Shown here: one piece after another, positions 23,401-33,974 of the stretch
Layout of the letters: each line of letters begins with the position of its first letter
Position numbering within the stretch: position 1 is the first letter of the stretch
Assembly: GCA_022316685.1 (NCBI GenBank)
Contig: JAKJHU010000033.1
Coordinates: 6,233,321 to 6,297,320, forward strand
Direction of reading: 5' to 3'
DNA from: Progne subis subis
Taxonomy: Eukaryota; Chordata; Aves; Passeriformes; Hirundinidae
Length of the DNA: 64,000 nt
The notes under the pieces: generated by a model
Seen by the model: only the letters and a program-made list of their open reading frames with translations
What the model was told of the DNA's origin: nothing
Databases searched by the model: none
Translations under genes and position numbers: made by a program

Positions 23401-26400
23401 AAGCAAAGAATGCAGTTAATTTATGTTAAAGTCTGCACTCCACTGCCTTTTGTCTGACTATTTCTGCTGCTTCCATTTTGCAGCAGTTGCTTGAAGAAAT
23501 ACATTGAGGTGGCAGGTTGTCACATGGAACAAAATCAAGGCATGTCTTACTAGTCCAGTGGTGTGGGTGTGATTTATATGCCTACACTGTTATTACTTGA
23601 GCTTGTTTGTACTTTGCAGGTACATGAAACAGGATGCATTGCCTCTCAGAGTGAAACGTTGGTGCTTGTGCCTATTTGGATGTGTTCCAGCAGAGTTTGG
23701 TCAGCCAGCTTCTAAAAGAAACATCCTCAGATTTGTATTAGTTCAGCTGGGAGTAAGTTCACTGGAATCTTACTGGCAAATAGGGGAACACTTGGATTTC
23801 TCTCTCCCAGGCTTTATTTGAAGGTCCCTCTGGACTTAGCATAGGGAAGCTGAGGGGACTGGAATGGGATAGCAATGGGTCAAACCAAAGATGTAATATG
23901 TGATGATACCCCTGAACTTGATTCAGACTCATGTTACAGAGTGAGCCTTGGTGTGCTGACAGCCACGTGACGAGTCATGGAGCAGCTGGTTCAGGGAAGC
24001 TGTGTCAGCTTCAGCAGGTTGTGCTGCATGCTCAGAGCATGGCAGTTCTTAGGGTGAAAATGCAGTAAAGGAGGGCATCAGGTGGAATTCAGTAAGGACA
24101 AGAGCTGCTGTCCTGTGTTCAGGTTGATTCCTTCTTGCAAACTACAGACACATACACTGAAGAATTTTTAGAGAACAACCCTGAAAAACCCTGAAACAAA
24201 TATTCAGAGGACTCATGATGAATGTTGATGTTATTCAATGACCTTGAGCTCCTTGTGCTGGTCACAAGGTCTTTACCAGATCCCAGGAGTTCAAAACTGC
24301 AGCTTCAGGCTACCTGCTTATCCCTCCATTTCATGGCAGAACCATTGTAACACTTTGTCTTGGCAGTGGGTGTTTTGCTTTCACAAGTGAAGGTCTTTGT
24401 GTCTTTTTTTAATGTGCAAAGGAACAGAAAAATTGTCTGTGAAAGGTAGTTCTCTGTGCCTTGATTCAACCGTGACATATGACACCCCACAGAGACTTTG
24501 ATGTTACTACCCTATTATTTTCTTTATGGTATTGATGTATTTATAGGAAAAATTAGATTCCACGTTGTTTCTTCCTTGGGTTTCTAAAACCCAAGGCACA
24601 TGTAATACAGGATTTACTTTTTGTTTGATTCCGTGTTTTTTCATCGTTGACTTTTGCTTGCCTAAAGTTGCTGGATTGACCACATAGGCAGTATTCTTCC
24701 TGTTCTGATTTGAAGTAATTGGTAGTTGAAGTCTTTATCTTAAAAAATAAGAAAAAAGAAATCTGAAGAAACAACCTCGAAGACTTGACTCACTACTCTC
24801 TCTTATTCCTTCCCTAGAAGTACACTGCCATTGGAATGCTGGGCAAGGCTACTGATACATTGGATGCTACAGGAAAAGTAACTGAAGAAAAACCTTATGG
24901 TAAGCATAAATGCATCAATGCACTTGATGTAATTTGAAGGCATAAGTGGTCTCTGTCACAGGAAAGCGGAAGAGATGTTTGGGACTGTGAATTAAGTTTA
25001 AACGTGAAATTAAACTAAGATTATTTCATCTTCATCGTCAGTGCTCATATAATTCAAACCAGCTTCATGCAGTTATAGTCCAACACAAGTGTTCATTTCT
25101 GCTGGAAAAAAAACAAGCCAGGCATTAGATTAGGAGGAAGGAAATAGAATTGGGCAGGACTGTGTCATTTTAAATCTTTGACAGGCTGACAAATGACGTG
25201 CTGTGTCCACTAACATTTTCCTCTCTCAGAGTGTAGTCCCAGGAGTCCTCTCTTAGTAAAACCCTTTAAGGACAGTGGAGGAATAAAGTACTTGGAACTT
25301 CTCTCTAGGACACCACTTCACCTACAGACTGCTTAACATTTAATGAGGATGGCGTAAGCTACATTCTGCATATGGCTATCTTCCAGATCTTGGTCTTGCT
25401 TGCATCTTTAATAAATGAAATTTTCTGACTGACAGAGCACAGTGCAATGGTTTAAGGCTTCAGAAGTCAGCCTGACTGTGGCTTTACTGGCCATCTTAGA
25501 AACAATGTAGTAACACAGTAAATGTATTTGTTATTAGTTCTTTCACAACCTTGGGGGAAAAAAAATTAAAAATAATAGGTAACCAGTTGCTTAGCAACGC
25601 TACAGGTCTGACATTCTTTGTACCTGGTAATAGGTACATGAAGTAAATAATCTTTTTTTAATGGCATGATGAAAAAGCCTGGATTTCACTTCTCACTCGC
25701 AATCTCCTTTCTTTTGCAGTTTTCCTTTTCTCGTGAGGCAGGCAAGCATGAGTTTCTAGACCACATTCTAAGCAGAGTTATTCACTAGGCAGTGTTACTC
25801 AGAGATGTTGGATCATTTATTTATGCTTCAGGATCAAATTCTAAGTCTCTAAGCTCCTGGAGGCCTGAGCATCCATGTGGTGTTAGAGTTTCCAATACTT
25901 GGTGATGGTTGAATGAAGTGATGATTTGCTTTCTTGGTATTTATCTGCACCTCTCAAAGTGGAATTTTGTGGTTATGCTGCACTAAGAAGCATTCAGAGA
26001 TTCTTGCTCACATATAACCTGTGAAAGGCCTTTTCAAATAGATGCAACTTCCATGGTCAGTTAATTAAAAAAATAAAAAATCTATTTTTTGCAACACTAG
26101 TTTTGCTTCTTTCATTTTGTATTATTTACTGCAGACAGAATTTAGTGTTGTTTTTGTGTGTGTTTCTCTCCGTGGCACCTCTGCACCACTTCTCTTATGG
26201 TGGTTTACCTTTCTGTTAGACTGTGTGCTTGGTGAACTGATTTGGATTAGAAATAGCCCCTTTTTTTGAGTTGCTTGTCATTTTAAACTGAGATCAGTTG
26301 CATGATCCAGTTCATCACGTGGTCTCATGAAGAGCAGCACTGGCATTGCTGGGGCACTGCAGTTCAGGGCGAAATTTCCTTTTTCCGAAAGTGGCAGCTG

Positions 26401-29400
26401 AAAGAAATGCTCAAGACATTGTTCTCAGTTGCTTTCCATGTTGGTGCAAATCAGTCAGATGTGATTTCTTCAGAAAGAAAAGAGCATGGATACTCCTTTT
26501 TGCTCTCCATGTTACCTGCATGTTTTGTATTTCTCACGTTTTCCAGTGCCTTCTCCAAAACAGCTTGGTTTTTTCAGGATACTCTCTTTGGTCCACCATC
26601 CCTAATTTCTAACCCTAATAGGTACCCTGAGAAAAGGCAAACCAGACGTTTGAGTTGAATTTCAGTATCCTTTAGACACCTACAAGCATCATTGGAGAGG
26701 CAGAGCAAGGGAATATAGATCCTGCAGTGCCAACATCATCCAGGATTGTGCCTTAGTGCAGAGAAAGGGCGCTAAACCAGTTGCAAGATGCATGAAACTC
26801 TTATTGAGTGACTTCATTCGAACATAGGACAGTTCCTGCAGAAAGTTGCCAGCTATATTAACTCTAAGAAGTTGCATTTAGTCCTCAAAGTGTCCCTGGA
26901 CAGCAGCTTAGGAAGCAAACTGTACAGTTAGTCACAATATCAGGATGTATTGAAGAGAACTCCTTGCTTTTAACTCCTTGTTAACTTCTCGTGCCTTTTT
27001 GTTTCTTACTAGACAACCAGTTTGCATTTCCACGTGAAATGAGGTGATGGTTTCATGCTGCTGCCAGGCTGTCAGATGCTGACTTTGGAAGCAAGTAGCA
27101 TTTAGTATTCCTCTGATGCTTTTTTGAGCACATTAATGTTAGTAGCCCTTTTTTAATATTTGTAACTGCGTACAGGAATGTACATTCTGAAACCCGCTTC
27201 CTCCCAGCTGCCTACAGGCTATATCCAGGCATGGAGAACAAAAATAATGAGGCTTTTCTCAGGTCTCTGATGATTATGCTGAAATATATGCTTTATAGAG
27301 CAACCTGAATAATTTGTAAAGTGTAGTCCTTTCAGGACTCTGCTTTTCAGTTTTCAGATAATTTGTGCTGGGTCAGACTGAATTGAGGTTGTTTGCTGAA
27401 CTTCTGGTACACTGTCACAGATAATTCTTGTGTTCTCTTTTGGAGTAGTTTGTTAATAAGCAAAGGACAGAATCACCCTTCAGCGAAGGCTTTTTTGAGG
27501 TTGTGGCATAATTGGCACCTTTTGGTTTGGTAACTTTATTTTCCTTCCTTTGTAGCAGGAAAATCAGTCAATAGTCACCCATGCTCAAAAGCACACCAGA
27601 TCTTAGCAAATGCATCTGTAAATATTTATTTTGATAACACACGACACAACTCATGTTTGTTAATGGCTTAATGCATCATTCTTCACATGGGGATTTTTTT
27701 TTTTCTCCTGAGACAAAGGTTGCCTGTATCAAGAGTGACTTCCTCAGAGGCCACGTGTAACAGCCTCTCAGTCAAGGGAATATGAGATCAGAGCCAGAAC
27801 TGAACTCAGGCCCTGGCCACAAATGCAGTTTAGGGCATGAACATTGGAGGGAGAACTCCAAGGGGCACTTGTGCTTAGTTCTTAAATACTGAGTTTTAAC
27901 CTGAAGCAGCCTGGGGTTCACAAGAGGGCTGACAGGATCACTCATGGAGCCAGGTCATGCTGACTTTCCACCATCTAGGTTTGTTGTGATATGTTGCTAA
28001 ATGGAAACAAGATTGAAATAACTGTGTAAGAAGCTCTTCAGAAGATTCAGAGTTACTGTGCAATTGATTTTGTTGTTCCTAGCCCGTATTCTGATGTAAA
28101 TCAGTCTCTCAGCATATCAGAGTTTTGTGCCTTGCAACCTTGCTGTTAATGACACATCTTGGGACAGCTGCTTGGGCCTAGGGACATCTCATCCTTTTTT
28201 ACTTACAGCATGAAATACATCTGGCTTTTAAGGCTTGCAAACAAAGGTGTGGTTGGTTTATGTTCCAGAATGCTGTTGACTTAGCAGGGATGACACTAAT
28301 TAAATATAACTTATGAGAAACAGGGCTAGTCAAACCTTAGACATTAGAAATGTGCTGAAGTGCGTTGTGATTACAGATCTTATGTTTGCACTCTCTAAAC
28401 AAATTACGGATGAATGTCATCTCTGTTGAATAGAGCTTCAGAAGACCAGTGCAAGCAGCTACTTAGGTTATAGCCTTCCAATGAAAGTGGGACAGATGTC
28501 TATGTGTACTCTCAAAAGAAAGTACATTGCCTAAACCAGCTGTCTTTCTTTTACAGAATTTCGTTAGTAAAATTGCCTTACTTAATATAGATCTATACCC
28601 CAGAGTACATTTGCAGGTTAGTTGATTGACAGGGAAGTTTTCATGTGCTGTTTCAGATAAAGTCTTTTTCTACACCAGTGGTTTTGTTCTCTAATAATCT
28701 GTTGTACTTTTCCCTGCAGTTAGGTTCTAGTAGAGAGAAGTTCCCAGGGTTAGATGAGCATTTTATTCTTTTTGGTGCCTTGTAAAAAAATAAGAATATT
28801 CCAAATGTTCTAGCTTTTATGTAGTTTCCAAGAAAGATGAATTTGCAGCCTCAACAGAGGGGAATTACAAAAGAAAACATTAAGGAGGATTTCTGCCCTT
28901 CTGAAAGTATCCAGATTGTCCTCATCACCTTGGACAGTTTGTTCCACTCCTTTTGTGATAATTCACATTCCTGCCTACAGTCTGGTTTTTATCTCTTTTC
29001 TTTGGTGTTTTTCACCCCATCTAAATTCAGACGAGAGGGAGCTCTTACTTGTGTCTGCTTGCAGAATGTGATTGATGCCATTAGTGCCATGTGAATAATC
29101 CATGCTAACGTACTGACTGTTCTCTTTCCACAGACCAGGTAACAAAAGGAGATCTTGAAAATGTTCTGCAAAAGTTCACAGGGGACATCATGCAAGTTCC
29201 CCCACTGTAAGTTCCATGATATTCAGACACTCCTGACAGTTGTCTTCGCCTGTCAAGATTTACCAACAGAAGTCAGTTCTCTCAGAAGTACTAAGACACA
29301 TTTTGACAGGAGGATAGAGACCAGGCAATCAGGAGTTTCATTTGCAGGTCATGCCCACTTGAAGATCCAGCACAAATGGTGACCTGGAGTCTGTGGGTGT

Positions 29401-32400
29401 TTTGGGTAAATGCAAAAGTAGCAAAAGTCTTAAACTGCTTTGCAGGGCTTGTCTTCTGTCTTCCACTCTTACTGACATCTCTGTGGAAGTGCCTTAAATG
29501 ACTTTGAATTTGTTTTTTGAAAACTTAGGGTATGAATGAGTGATTAACGACTGAGCTTCTGTAGCTTAGCAAATTTCTTCTGGTCAGGTGAGCCATAGTA
29601 GCTGGCAATGTGCATGACTTAGCTTGTGACAGATGGCTTTCATGGTGATTTAAGCTAACCTGCTTTCCTTTGCATTTGCCATGTGTCACTTACTGCGGTT
29701 CCAGTGTGAGCCCTGTGAGGTTAGTAATGCCCCACGTGTTCTGCTTCACGTGACTTGTTTCAAATTGCTCTCTAGTATTGTGAGCAAGATCCTTTTGGGA
29801 TTTTTCTATGGTCATCTTTCTGTCATGACCAAAGTTGGAGCTTTGGATAAAGTTCCATGTAATCAATTTCAGAGATTCTGTAGTGGTTCCCAAAACATCC
29901 TCAGACATGGCAGCTGCTGTTCAGGAAGGACCCTTGTGTGGGACAAGGAAAGGTGCAGTGTAGAATTGCAGGAGTTGTCTGAGTGGCTCCCAATGCTCAG
30001 CTCAGCATAACACTGGAAAAGAGGATGCCCTGCTGATTTCTGAGACACGGGACGTTAGAGGCAGCTGCAAGTGTTGTAACCCTTATAGAAACCCTTTTAT
30101 TTCATAAATTGCAAAGTGAGTGATAAAATGCTTTTAAACCCATACAGCAAGAGAGAAATCCAGGGCCATCTCTTGTTTTCTGGCTTATGTAGCTACTGGT
30201 TAATGGGATGATTCTGTGTCCAAAAGATTTCAGCAGCACTTGCTGGGTTTTTGTGGGTTTTTGTGAGTACTTGGAGAGTAGTAAAATGTGTGCTACCCTA
30301 GTACAGTATTACCAGGATCTGGAGAATGGGAAGCCTGTTCTATTACAACCGTATGACACACATTTTCATGCTCTGTCTGATCAGCTATTCTGCTTTGAAG
30401 AAGGATGGAGAAAGGCTTTCAACTCTGATGAAGAGAGGGGAAGCAGTGGAAGCAAAGCCTGCTCGGCCAGTGAGGGTGTACAGCCTTTCTCTCCAGCAGT
30501 TCCAGCCACCACTGTTCACGCTGGGTAAAGGTCAAAGATTATTACATAGAGCAATGCTCCCAGCTTGTTAATGTTTATTTACACTCAGAATGGCACTAAG
30601 AGAGCGAAATGGGTTTCATTTCACTCAGCTGCTTATGTTGGTGGGAGCCCATGTGCAGAGACTTTCACTTTGTATTAAAAGCACCGTATTTTGGTTTTAA
30701 GTTAAGCTGATTATATCTAATCTCTCAGTGAGGGAGAATTCTGAGAGACTGGTCAGGGTGTTATTTGCATCTATCCATGCTTTTGCAGGCTCCAGCTCAT
30801 TCCTCTCTCAGGTCTGCTTACTTCACTTTGCCATTCTTTTACACAGATGCCCAGACCTGCTGGCATCTCTCCCAGGATCAGTTCTCAGTTGCTGTCACAT
30901 CCCTTTCTTGTTGAGGAGGCAGAATCTTATCCTTCCTTCTGTCATTCTTCAAGAAACTTGGGTAGTACATTAAGAAGCCTATTAATAAATAAACCAAAAA
31001 AGACTCTTGTAAATGTTTAATGCTACTGTAAGGTCAAGATGATGCCTTGCATTGATCTGTCTGCCCAGTTGATCCCCAGTCCTGTGATGGACCAGATGTT
31101 TTATGATGAGCAGGTATGAGTGACAGAACTCAGTGCTGTGTGACTTCAGCCCTTACTTTATGGCTGGGTGACAAGTAGCTGATCACTGGCAGAGGGGGGA
31201 GGGAAGGGCTGAGAGAGCAGGGGAAGTTTAAAGGTGAATTTTAAAATTTTAATGGAGCTGCCTGTCTGCAGTATCTGAAAAGCACTGATAGTCAGTTTAG
31301 GCTATACTTGAAATAACTTGCTTTCATCATTAGAAATATGAATCAACCTGAAATGCTTAAAATGAGTAGGACTGAAGCATTTCTTAACATACCATATCAG
31401 GTACTTAAATTCTGGTGAGTTAGTACAGTTACCATTTTATTTGCTTTCCCTCCTGTCTAGCTTAGCAATTTCACCCTCACATATGTTACAGGATGAATAA
31501 TTGATGTTGCATCCTATAAATATTTTATCGCTGGGTTGTTTGCTTAGCACATTTTCACATTTATGTGAGGGCATGGCTTCTATGTAAAGTAGATTTCACG
31601 TGGCACTGGCAATTTACCATGTCACTTTTAACATTCCAGATGTTGAATGTGGTGGTGGCTTTTATGTCAGGAGCCTGGTCAATGACATTGGCAAAGGTAG
31701 GCATGAAAAAACCCCATGACAATGTAAGGAACAAGTGTGTGTTTATGGAAAAATTTTGTCATTCTGTGTATCTCAAGTAACTAGACCTGTGTGTTACTTT
31801 GCAGAACTGTAGTGCTGTCACTTGTTTTTATATACTCAGGTAATTTCCTTAGGGGCATGGGGGAATGATGGCTAAATAATTGCCAGAGGACCTTGGAGGC
31901 CAGGTGATAAAAATGGAGCAAGCAATAACACTGAGCAAGATAATGCAAGGCAAAGGGGGGGAACTTTTTTCCCCCATCTTTCTTGTATTAAAGCTAACTC
32001 AGATTAAGGATGAAAAGAAGACACTGTCTTTTTAAACATTATTCATCACATTTTGAAAACAGATTGCACAGAGCATTACCATGCACATAATAAACCCTAT
32101 CTACTGGAAAGACTTCCATGCTGGTGATGATTTTTCGAGTGTTTTCTTTCTCCTTTGCCTGAACTGTGAATAGTTTTGCTTTCCCACAGGATTATTTGTC
32201 TTGTGCTCTGTATCTATCAAACTGCATGATGGAGAATAGATAATCCATTTCAAACCTTTTTTTTTTTTTTTTTTTTTAAATGATACATTTGCAGGAAGGC
32301 AAGTAATGTGGGATAACCCTATGAATTTCAATGTTGGTGTTTGTGCTTAGGCAAGTCCAAGTTTCTGTTACTGCCTTTTGAGCATATTGGCTTATGTTTA

Positions 32401-33281
32401 GCCCTTTAATGACAAACTAAGATAAAGTCTGTCCATGGCTGGCTTCTTTTCAAAAATTGAAAATGAAATAAAAACCTTCCTGCATCAGAAATGATGGGGG
32501 AGAATATTTTAGAGTACCTATGTGCTTGTTGCTGTTATGTTTTTAGCTTCTTGATATGTAATTATGTCCTGCTGGTATTTATATAACATAGAAGAGCATT
32601 TGTATATATATTTTTATTTTTCCTTATCTTAGTTTCTCTTATCCTGATAGGCAGCACAGGATAAAAATGATAAAAATACCTCTTGAGGGCAAGAAGTGCT
32701 AAGGCCTCAAAATGCGTGGAAAAATAGTTCACGGTCACTTGAGAGTGCAGAATGCTCTGCTTACGTCTTATGACATTATTTCCTCACTTTTCATTCTGAT
32801 CTAAATCTGGGAAAATTCTTGTCAGCTTTCTGTCAGATTCTGAGCTCTTTACTACACTGGACAGCTATTGAAATCAAAGGACTTCCTTGGGTCAAATTGA
32901 AGAAGATATAAGCGAGTGCTAAATCTTCATGACCTTCCTTGTCAAACAAAGCAGAATAATGTAAAAGGCTACATACAAAAATACTTTTTAAGTGAGCTGG
33001 AAGTGGTTGCACTTTTAATTTTTTTGCATGTACTTTGTCCAATCCCTCTTTCCTCGTTTGCTCCAGAGCTCTCCACCTGTGCCACAGTGCAGGAGCTGAC
33101 CCGCACCAAGCAGGGGCCGTTCACGCTGGAGGAGCACGCCCTGCAGGAGGACAAGTGGACAATTGATGAAATTGCTCGGTCCTTGGAGCACTGCACAGCT
33201 CTGCTCCTGGGAGAGCCAGCTCGGAAAAAATTGAAGACAGAGCGTGCTGGTGAAACTGCTGTGATCTGTGAGGATAAGTGA
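5265..33281 (+). CDS. TRUB1: TRUB1, TruB-family tRNA/mRNA pseudouridine synthase (whole gene, 8 exons)
   Basis: The join 5265-5406, 7111-7203, 10432-10487, 24818-24899, 29134-29206, 30385-30524, 31640-31696, 33067-33281 gives 858 nt, 285 residues plus TGA. All seven introns are GT-AG. The protein converts uridine to pseudouridine, at U55 of the tRNA T-loop and at T-loop-like mRNA sites; mammalian TRUB1 is also reported to promote let-7 maturation (established knowledge). Visible TruB motifs are KPKGPTS at 28-34, GHGGTLD at 65-71 with predicted catalytic Asp71, Y99 with LGKATDT at about 105-111, [10 protein letters not shown] at 139-148, YSALKKDG at 150-157, [12 protein letters not shown] at 197-208, and [10 protein letters not shown] at 224-233. 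A basic patch, RKKLK at 267-271, could help nuclear entry. There is no PUA domain, as expected for TRUB1. Human TRUB1 is about 349 residues as I recall; the difference is mostly at the N-terminus (see the start-site finding) and partly in the tail. The start at 5265 has A at -3 and G at +4, a strong Kozak context. Confidence 0.95.
5407..7110 (+). other. TRUB1: TRUB1 intron 1 (1,704 nt)
   Basis: Begins GTGAGC and ends CTATTTGCAG. It contains the tail of the CpG-rich region, a T/G-rich stretch near 5600-5637 and the sense-strand CR1 fragment at about 5690-5860. The rest, to 7110, is unique AT-rich sequence in which I see no other gene or RNA. Confidence 0.9.
5690..5860 (+). mobile_element. CR1 LINE 3' fragment, sense, in TRUB1 intron 1
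   Basis: The plus strand reads GCGCCAGGGGAGGTTCAGGC and then a diverged copy of the CR1 ORF2 C-terminus: [20 protein letters not shown], a degraded RHW block, then SLEAFKERL. This is the same protein segment as in the antisense fragment upstream of the promoter, but from a different and more diverged copy. Related bird CR1 copies have NFF and [15 protein letters not shown] here, so this copy is decayed. The ends are approximate. It has no coding role. Confidence 0.8.
7111..7203 (+). CDS. TRUB1: TRUB1 exon 2, catalytic-motif exon
   Basis: Completes codon 48, encodes residues 49-78 and gives the first base of codon 79. It holds the family signature [15 protein letters not shown]. The Asp in TLD (residue 71) aligns with the nucleophilic aspartate of TruB enzymes. 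The acceptor is TTTGCAG. The donor is G|GTAATG, with T rather than G at +5, so it is weaker than the gene's other donors. Placing the cut after the first G is required to restore the VVGIG reading across to exon 3. Confidence 0.95.
7204..10431 (+). other. TRUB1: TRUB1 intron 2 (3,228 nt)
   Basis: Starts GTAATG and ends TCTTTGCAG. Mostly AT-rich unique sequence, with a short tandem duplication at 7361-7393. I found no recognisable gene, RNA or transposon in it. Confidence 0.9.
7361..7393 (+). repeat. Two-copy tandem duplication, 16-17 bp
   Basis: GCATTTACTTCTACAT is followed directly by GCATTTACTTCTAACAT, which differs by one inserted A. A small local duplication within TRUB1 intron 2. Confidence 0.9.
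10432..10487 (+). CDS. TRUB1: TRUB1 exon 3
   Basis: A 56-nt exon encoding residues 79-97, [19 protein letters not shown], just after the catalytic loop. In TruB proteins this stretch follows GVL(VV) and leads into the next core strand. The acceptor is TCTTTGCAG and the donor CCAAG|GTAAGG, both strong. It ends on a codon boundary (phase 0), so any exon spliced in after it would be read from its first base. Confidence 0.95.
19597..20915 (+). repeat. Pyrimidine-only minisatellite, about 73 copies of an 18-bp unit
   Basis: The unit is CCCCCTTCTCCTCCTCTT, repeated almost without change. All 1,319 nt from 19597 to 20915 are C or T on the plus strand, so the complement is purine-only. I see only three irregular units: one C missing at 19962-19965, a shortened unit around 20447-20460 (four Cs, then TTCTCCTCCC), and one C missing at 20816-20819. 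Because 18 is a multiple of 3 and the unit has no stop codon, the array stays open in several frames. They read PPSPPL, LLLLFP or SSSSPF on the plus strand and EEEEKG, RRRRGK or GGEGGR on the minus strand; the missing bases switch between these. It lies in intron 3 of TRUB1, sense strand C/U-rich. I do not regard any of these ORFs as genes. Confidence 0.97.
23194..23250 (+). repeat. Three-copy A-rich tandem repeat, 18-19 bp unit
   Basis: Three adjacent copies of GGACAGAATCGGAAAAAAA-like sequence at 23194-23212, 23213-23230 and 23231-23248, with small substitutions and indels. A minor local expansion in TRUB1 intron 3. Confidence 0.9.
24818..24899 (+). CDS. TRUB1: TRUB1 exon 4
   Basis: Encodes residues 98-124 and the first base of codon 125, beginning [20 protein letters not shown]. 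This matches the TruB core segment with the conserved tyrosine (Y99) and the LG..T.T.D pattern. The acceptor is CCTTCCCTAG (a TAG acceptor) and the donor TTATG|GTAAGC. The following short ORFs in the intron are not part of the gene. Confidence 0.95.
24900..29133 (+). other. TRUB1: TRUB1 intron 4 (4,234 nt)
   Basis: Begins GTAAGC and ends CTTTCCACAG. AT-rich unique sequence. I see no recognisable gene, RNA or transposon; the ORFs at about 26302-26658 and 28837-29094 lack any family resemblance. Confidence 0.9.
29134..29206 (+). CDS. TRUB1: TRUB1 exon 5
   Basis: Completes codon 125 (Asp), encodes residues 126-148 and gives two bases of codon 149: [15 protein letters not shown] then TGDIMQVPP. 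The F.G...Q.PP pattern just before YSA.K is a hallmark of TruB synthases. The acceptor is TCTTTCCACAG and the donor CCACT|GTAAGT, a near-perfect donor. Confidence 0.95.
29207..30384 (+). other. TRUB1: TRUB1 intron 5 (1,178 nt)
   Basis: Starts GTAAGT. Its acceptor, CTCTGTCTGATCAG, has a short, purine-interrupted polypyrimidine tract and is the weakest-looking acceptor in the gene. No other feature was seen. Confidence 0.85.
30385..30524 (+). CDS. TRUB1: TRUB1 exon 6
   Basis: Completes codon 149 (Leu), encodes residues 150-195 and gives one base of codon 196. It opens [19 protein letters not shown], the YSA.K.G.R segment that binds RNA near the active site in TruB enzymes, then [15 protein letters not shown] and [10 protein letters not shown]. 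The start at 30385 is fixed by the two-base carry-over from exon 5 and the CAG at 30382-30384. The donor is CTGG|GTAAAG. Confidence 0.95.
30525..31639 (+). other. TRUB1: TRUB1 intron 6 (1,115 nt)
   Basis: GTAAAG to ACATTCCAG. AT-rich; nothing recognisable within. Confidence 0.9.
31640..31696 (+). CDS. TRUB1: TRUB1 exon 7
   Basis: A 57-nt exon encoding residues 196-214, [19 protein letters not shown], plus one base of codon 215. This is the conserved C.GGFYIRSL.DIG-type motif of TruB proteins; R206 corresponds to the conserved arginine of the active-site wall. The acceptor is AACATTCCAG and the donor CAAAG|GTAGGC. Confidence 0.95.
31697..33066 (+). other. TRUB1: TRUB1 intron 7 (1,370 nt)
   Basis: GTAGGC to CCTCGTTTGCTCCAG. 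Contains a T21 run at 32257-32277. No other feature was recognised. Confidence 0.9.
32257..32277 (+). repeat. Poly(T) run, 21 nt, in TRUB1 intron 7
   Basis: Uninterrupted T run. No retroposed body was identified next to it. It lies about 790 nt before the acceptor of exon 8, so it is not that exon's polypyrimidine tract. Confidence 0.85.
33067..33281 (+). CDS. TRUB1: TRUB1 exon 8, C-terminus and stop
   Basis: Encodes residues 215-285 and the TGA at 33279-33281. [10 protein letters not shown] at 224-233 matches the closing L.RT..G.F motif of the TruB fold. It is followed by [20 protein letters not shown], which resembles human TRUB1 closely, and a polar tail with RKKLK at 267-271. The tail ends VICEDK and appears to be about 15-20 residues shorter than the human one as I recall it. 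The first part of the exon is clearly more GC-rich than the introns. Confidence 0.95.
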
Positions 33282-33600
33282 TAAGTTGGGTCAAGGAAAA
33301 AGACTGAATGATTGAGACGTTTTAAGATTGCGTTGGGATTGTCTCGCCTCCTGTGTAAATCTACAAGTCTCTGCTGGGAAGGTGACAAACTGCAACACAG
33401 GAGAAATGGTTCTTTTGTTTCCTGGGGTTACAATGTGCGCTGAAAATATCCAGTGCTAACTGTTTCTTGATTGTTTATTTTCCTTCTTGCACGCTGTAAC
33501 TGATGCCAAACTTTTATAGACTTTTAAAGAACTTCCAGAGTGCAAGATGGCTGCTGTTGTGAATTCATCAATAAAAAAAATTACATACAATAATGTCTGA
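33282..33600 (+). other. TRUB1: TRUB1 3' UTR (minimal extent)
   Basis: Non-coding sequence after the stop codon up to just past the first poly(A) signal. The real end of the transcript depends on which signal is used; a second AATAAA lies at 33969-33974 and would extend it to about 33990. Confidence 0.7.
33570..33575 (+). terminator. TRUB1: Polyadenylation signal AATAAA (proximal)
   Basis: AATAAA 289 nt after the stop, followed by an A/T-rich stretch and, about 45-60 nt further, a U-rich TTTTCTTTTTCTTTG that could serve as the downstream element. Canonical hexamer and sensible distance make it the best candidate for the main 3' end. Confidence 0.65.
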
Positions 33601-33968
33601 TAAATGCATGCCAAAAAATATTTTCTTTTTCTTTGCAGCTGGTAATCAAATCCTGAAATGCTACAGTGACAAGTCTGTCATGGCTTGAAAGACACGAGAA
33701 TGTGATGTGGCAATTTGCTTTCTTGAAATCCATTTCATTATATATTCATTTTACCATAGTTTTTGCTATGCAGATTTTTCTCCAGTCAAATTTCCCTAGA
33801 ATGCAGTTTATGAAGGTGCTAATATTTTAAGTCAAGTCTGAAATATCAGCCTAAGGGAATAGTTTCAAGCATAAACAATCCCTGAAGATGACTGGTTTGT
33901 GCCTGCATCTTACAAAAAAGTGTTACGTGGAGTGTTGGTTCCAAACTTACTTTCAGTCTAAGAAATTA

Positions 33969-33974
33969 AATAAA
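33969..33974 (+). terminator. TRUB1: Polyadenylation signal AATAAA (distal, possible)
   Basis: A second canonical hexamer in TTAAATAAATATCC. It would give a 3' UTR of about 700 nt. AT-rich DNA yields such hexamers by chance, so this is only a possible alternative end. Confidence 0.35.

Larger units (their letters stand above)
10488..24817 (+). other. TRUB1: TRUB1 intron 3 (14,330 nt)
   Basis: By far the largest intron, running from GTAAGG to TTCCCTAG. Apart from the 1.3 kb pyrimidine array at 19597-20915 and a small A-rich triplication at 23194-23250, I see only AT-rich non-coding sequence. Short ORFs in it are scattered on both strands and match nothing I recognise. Confidence 0.9.
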
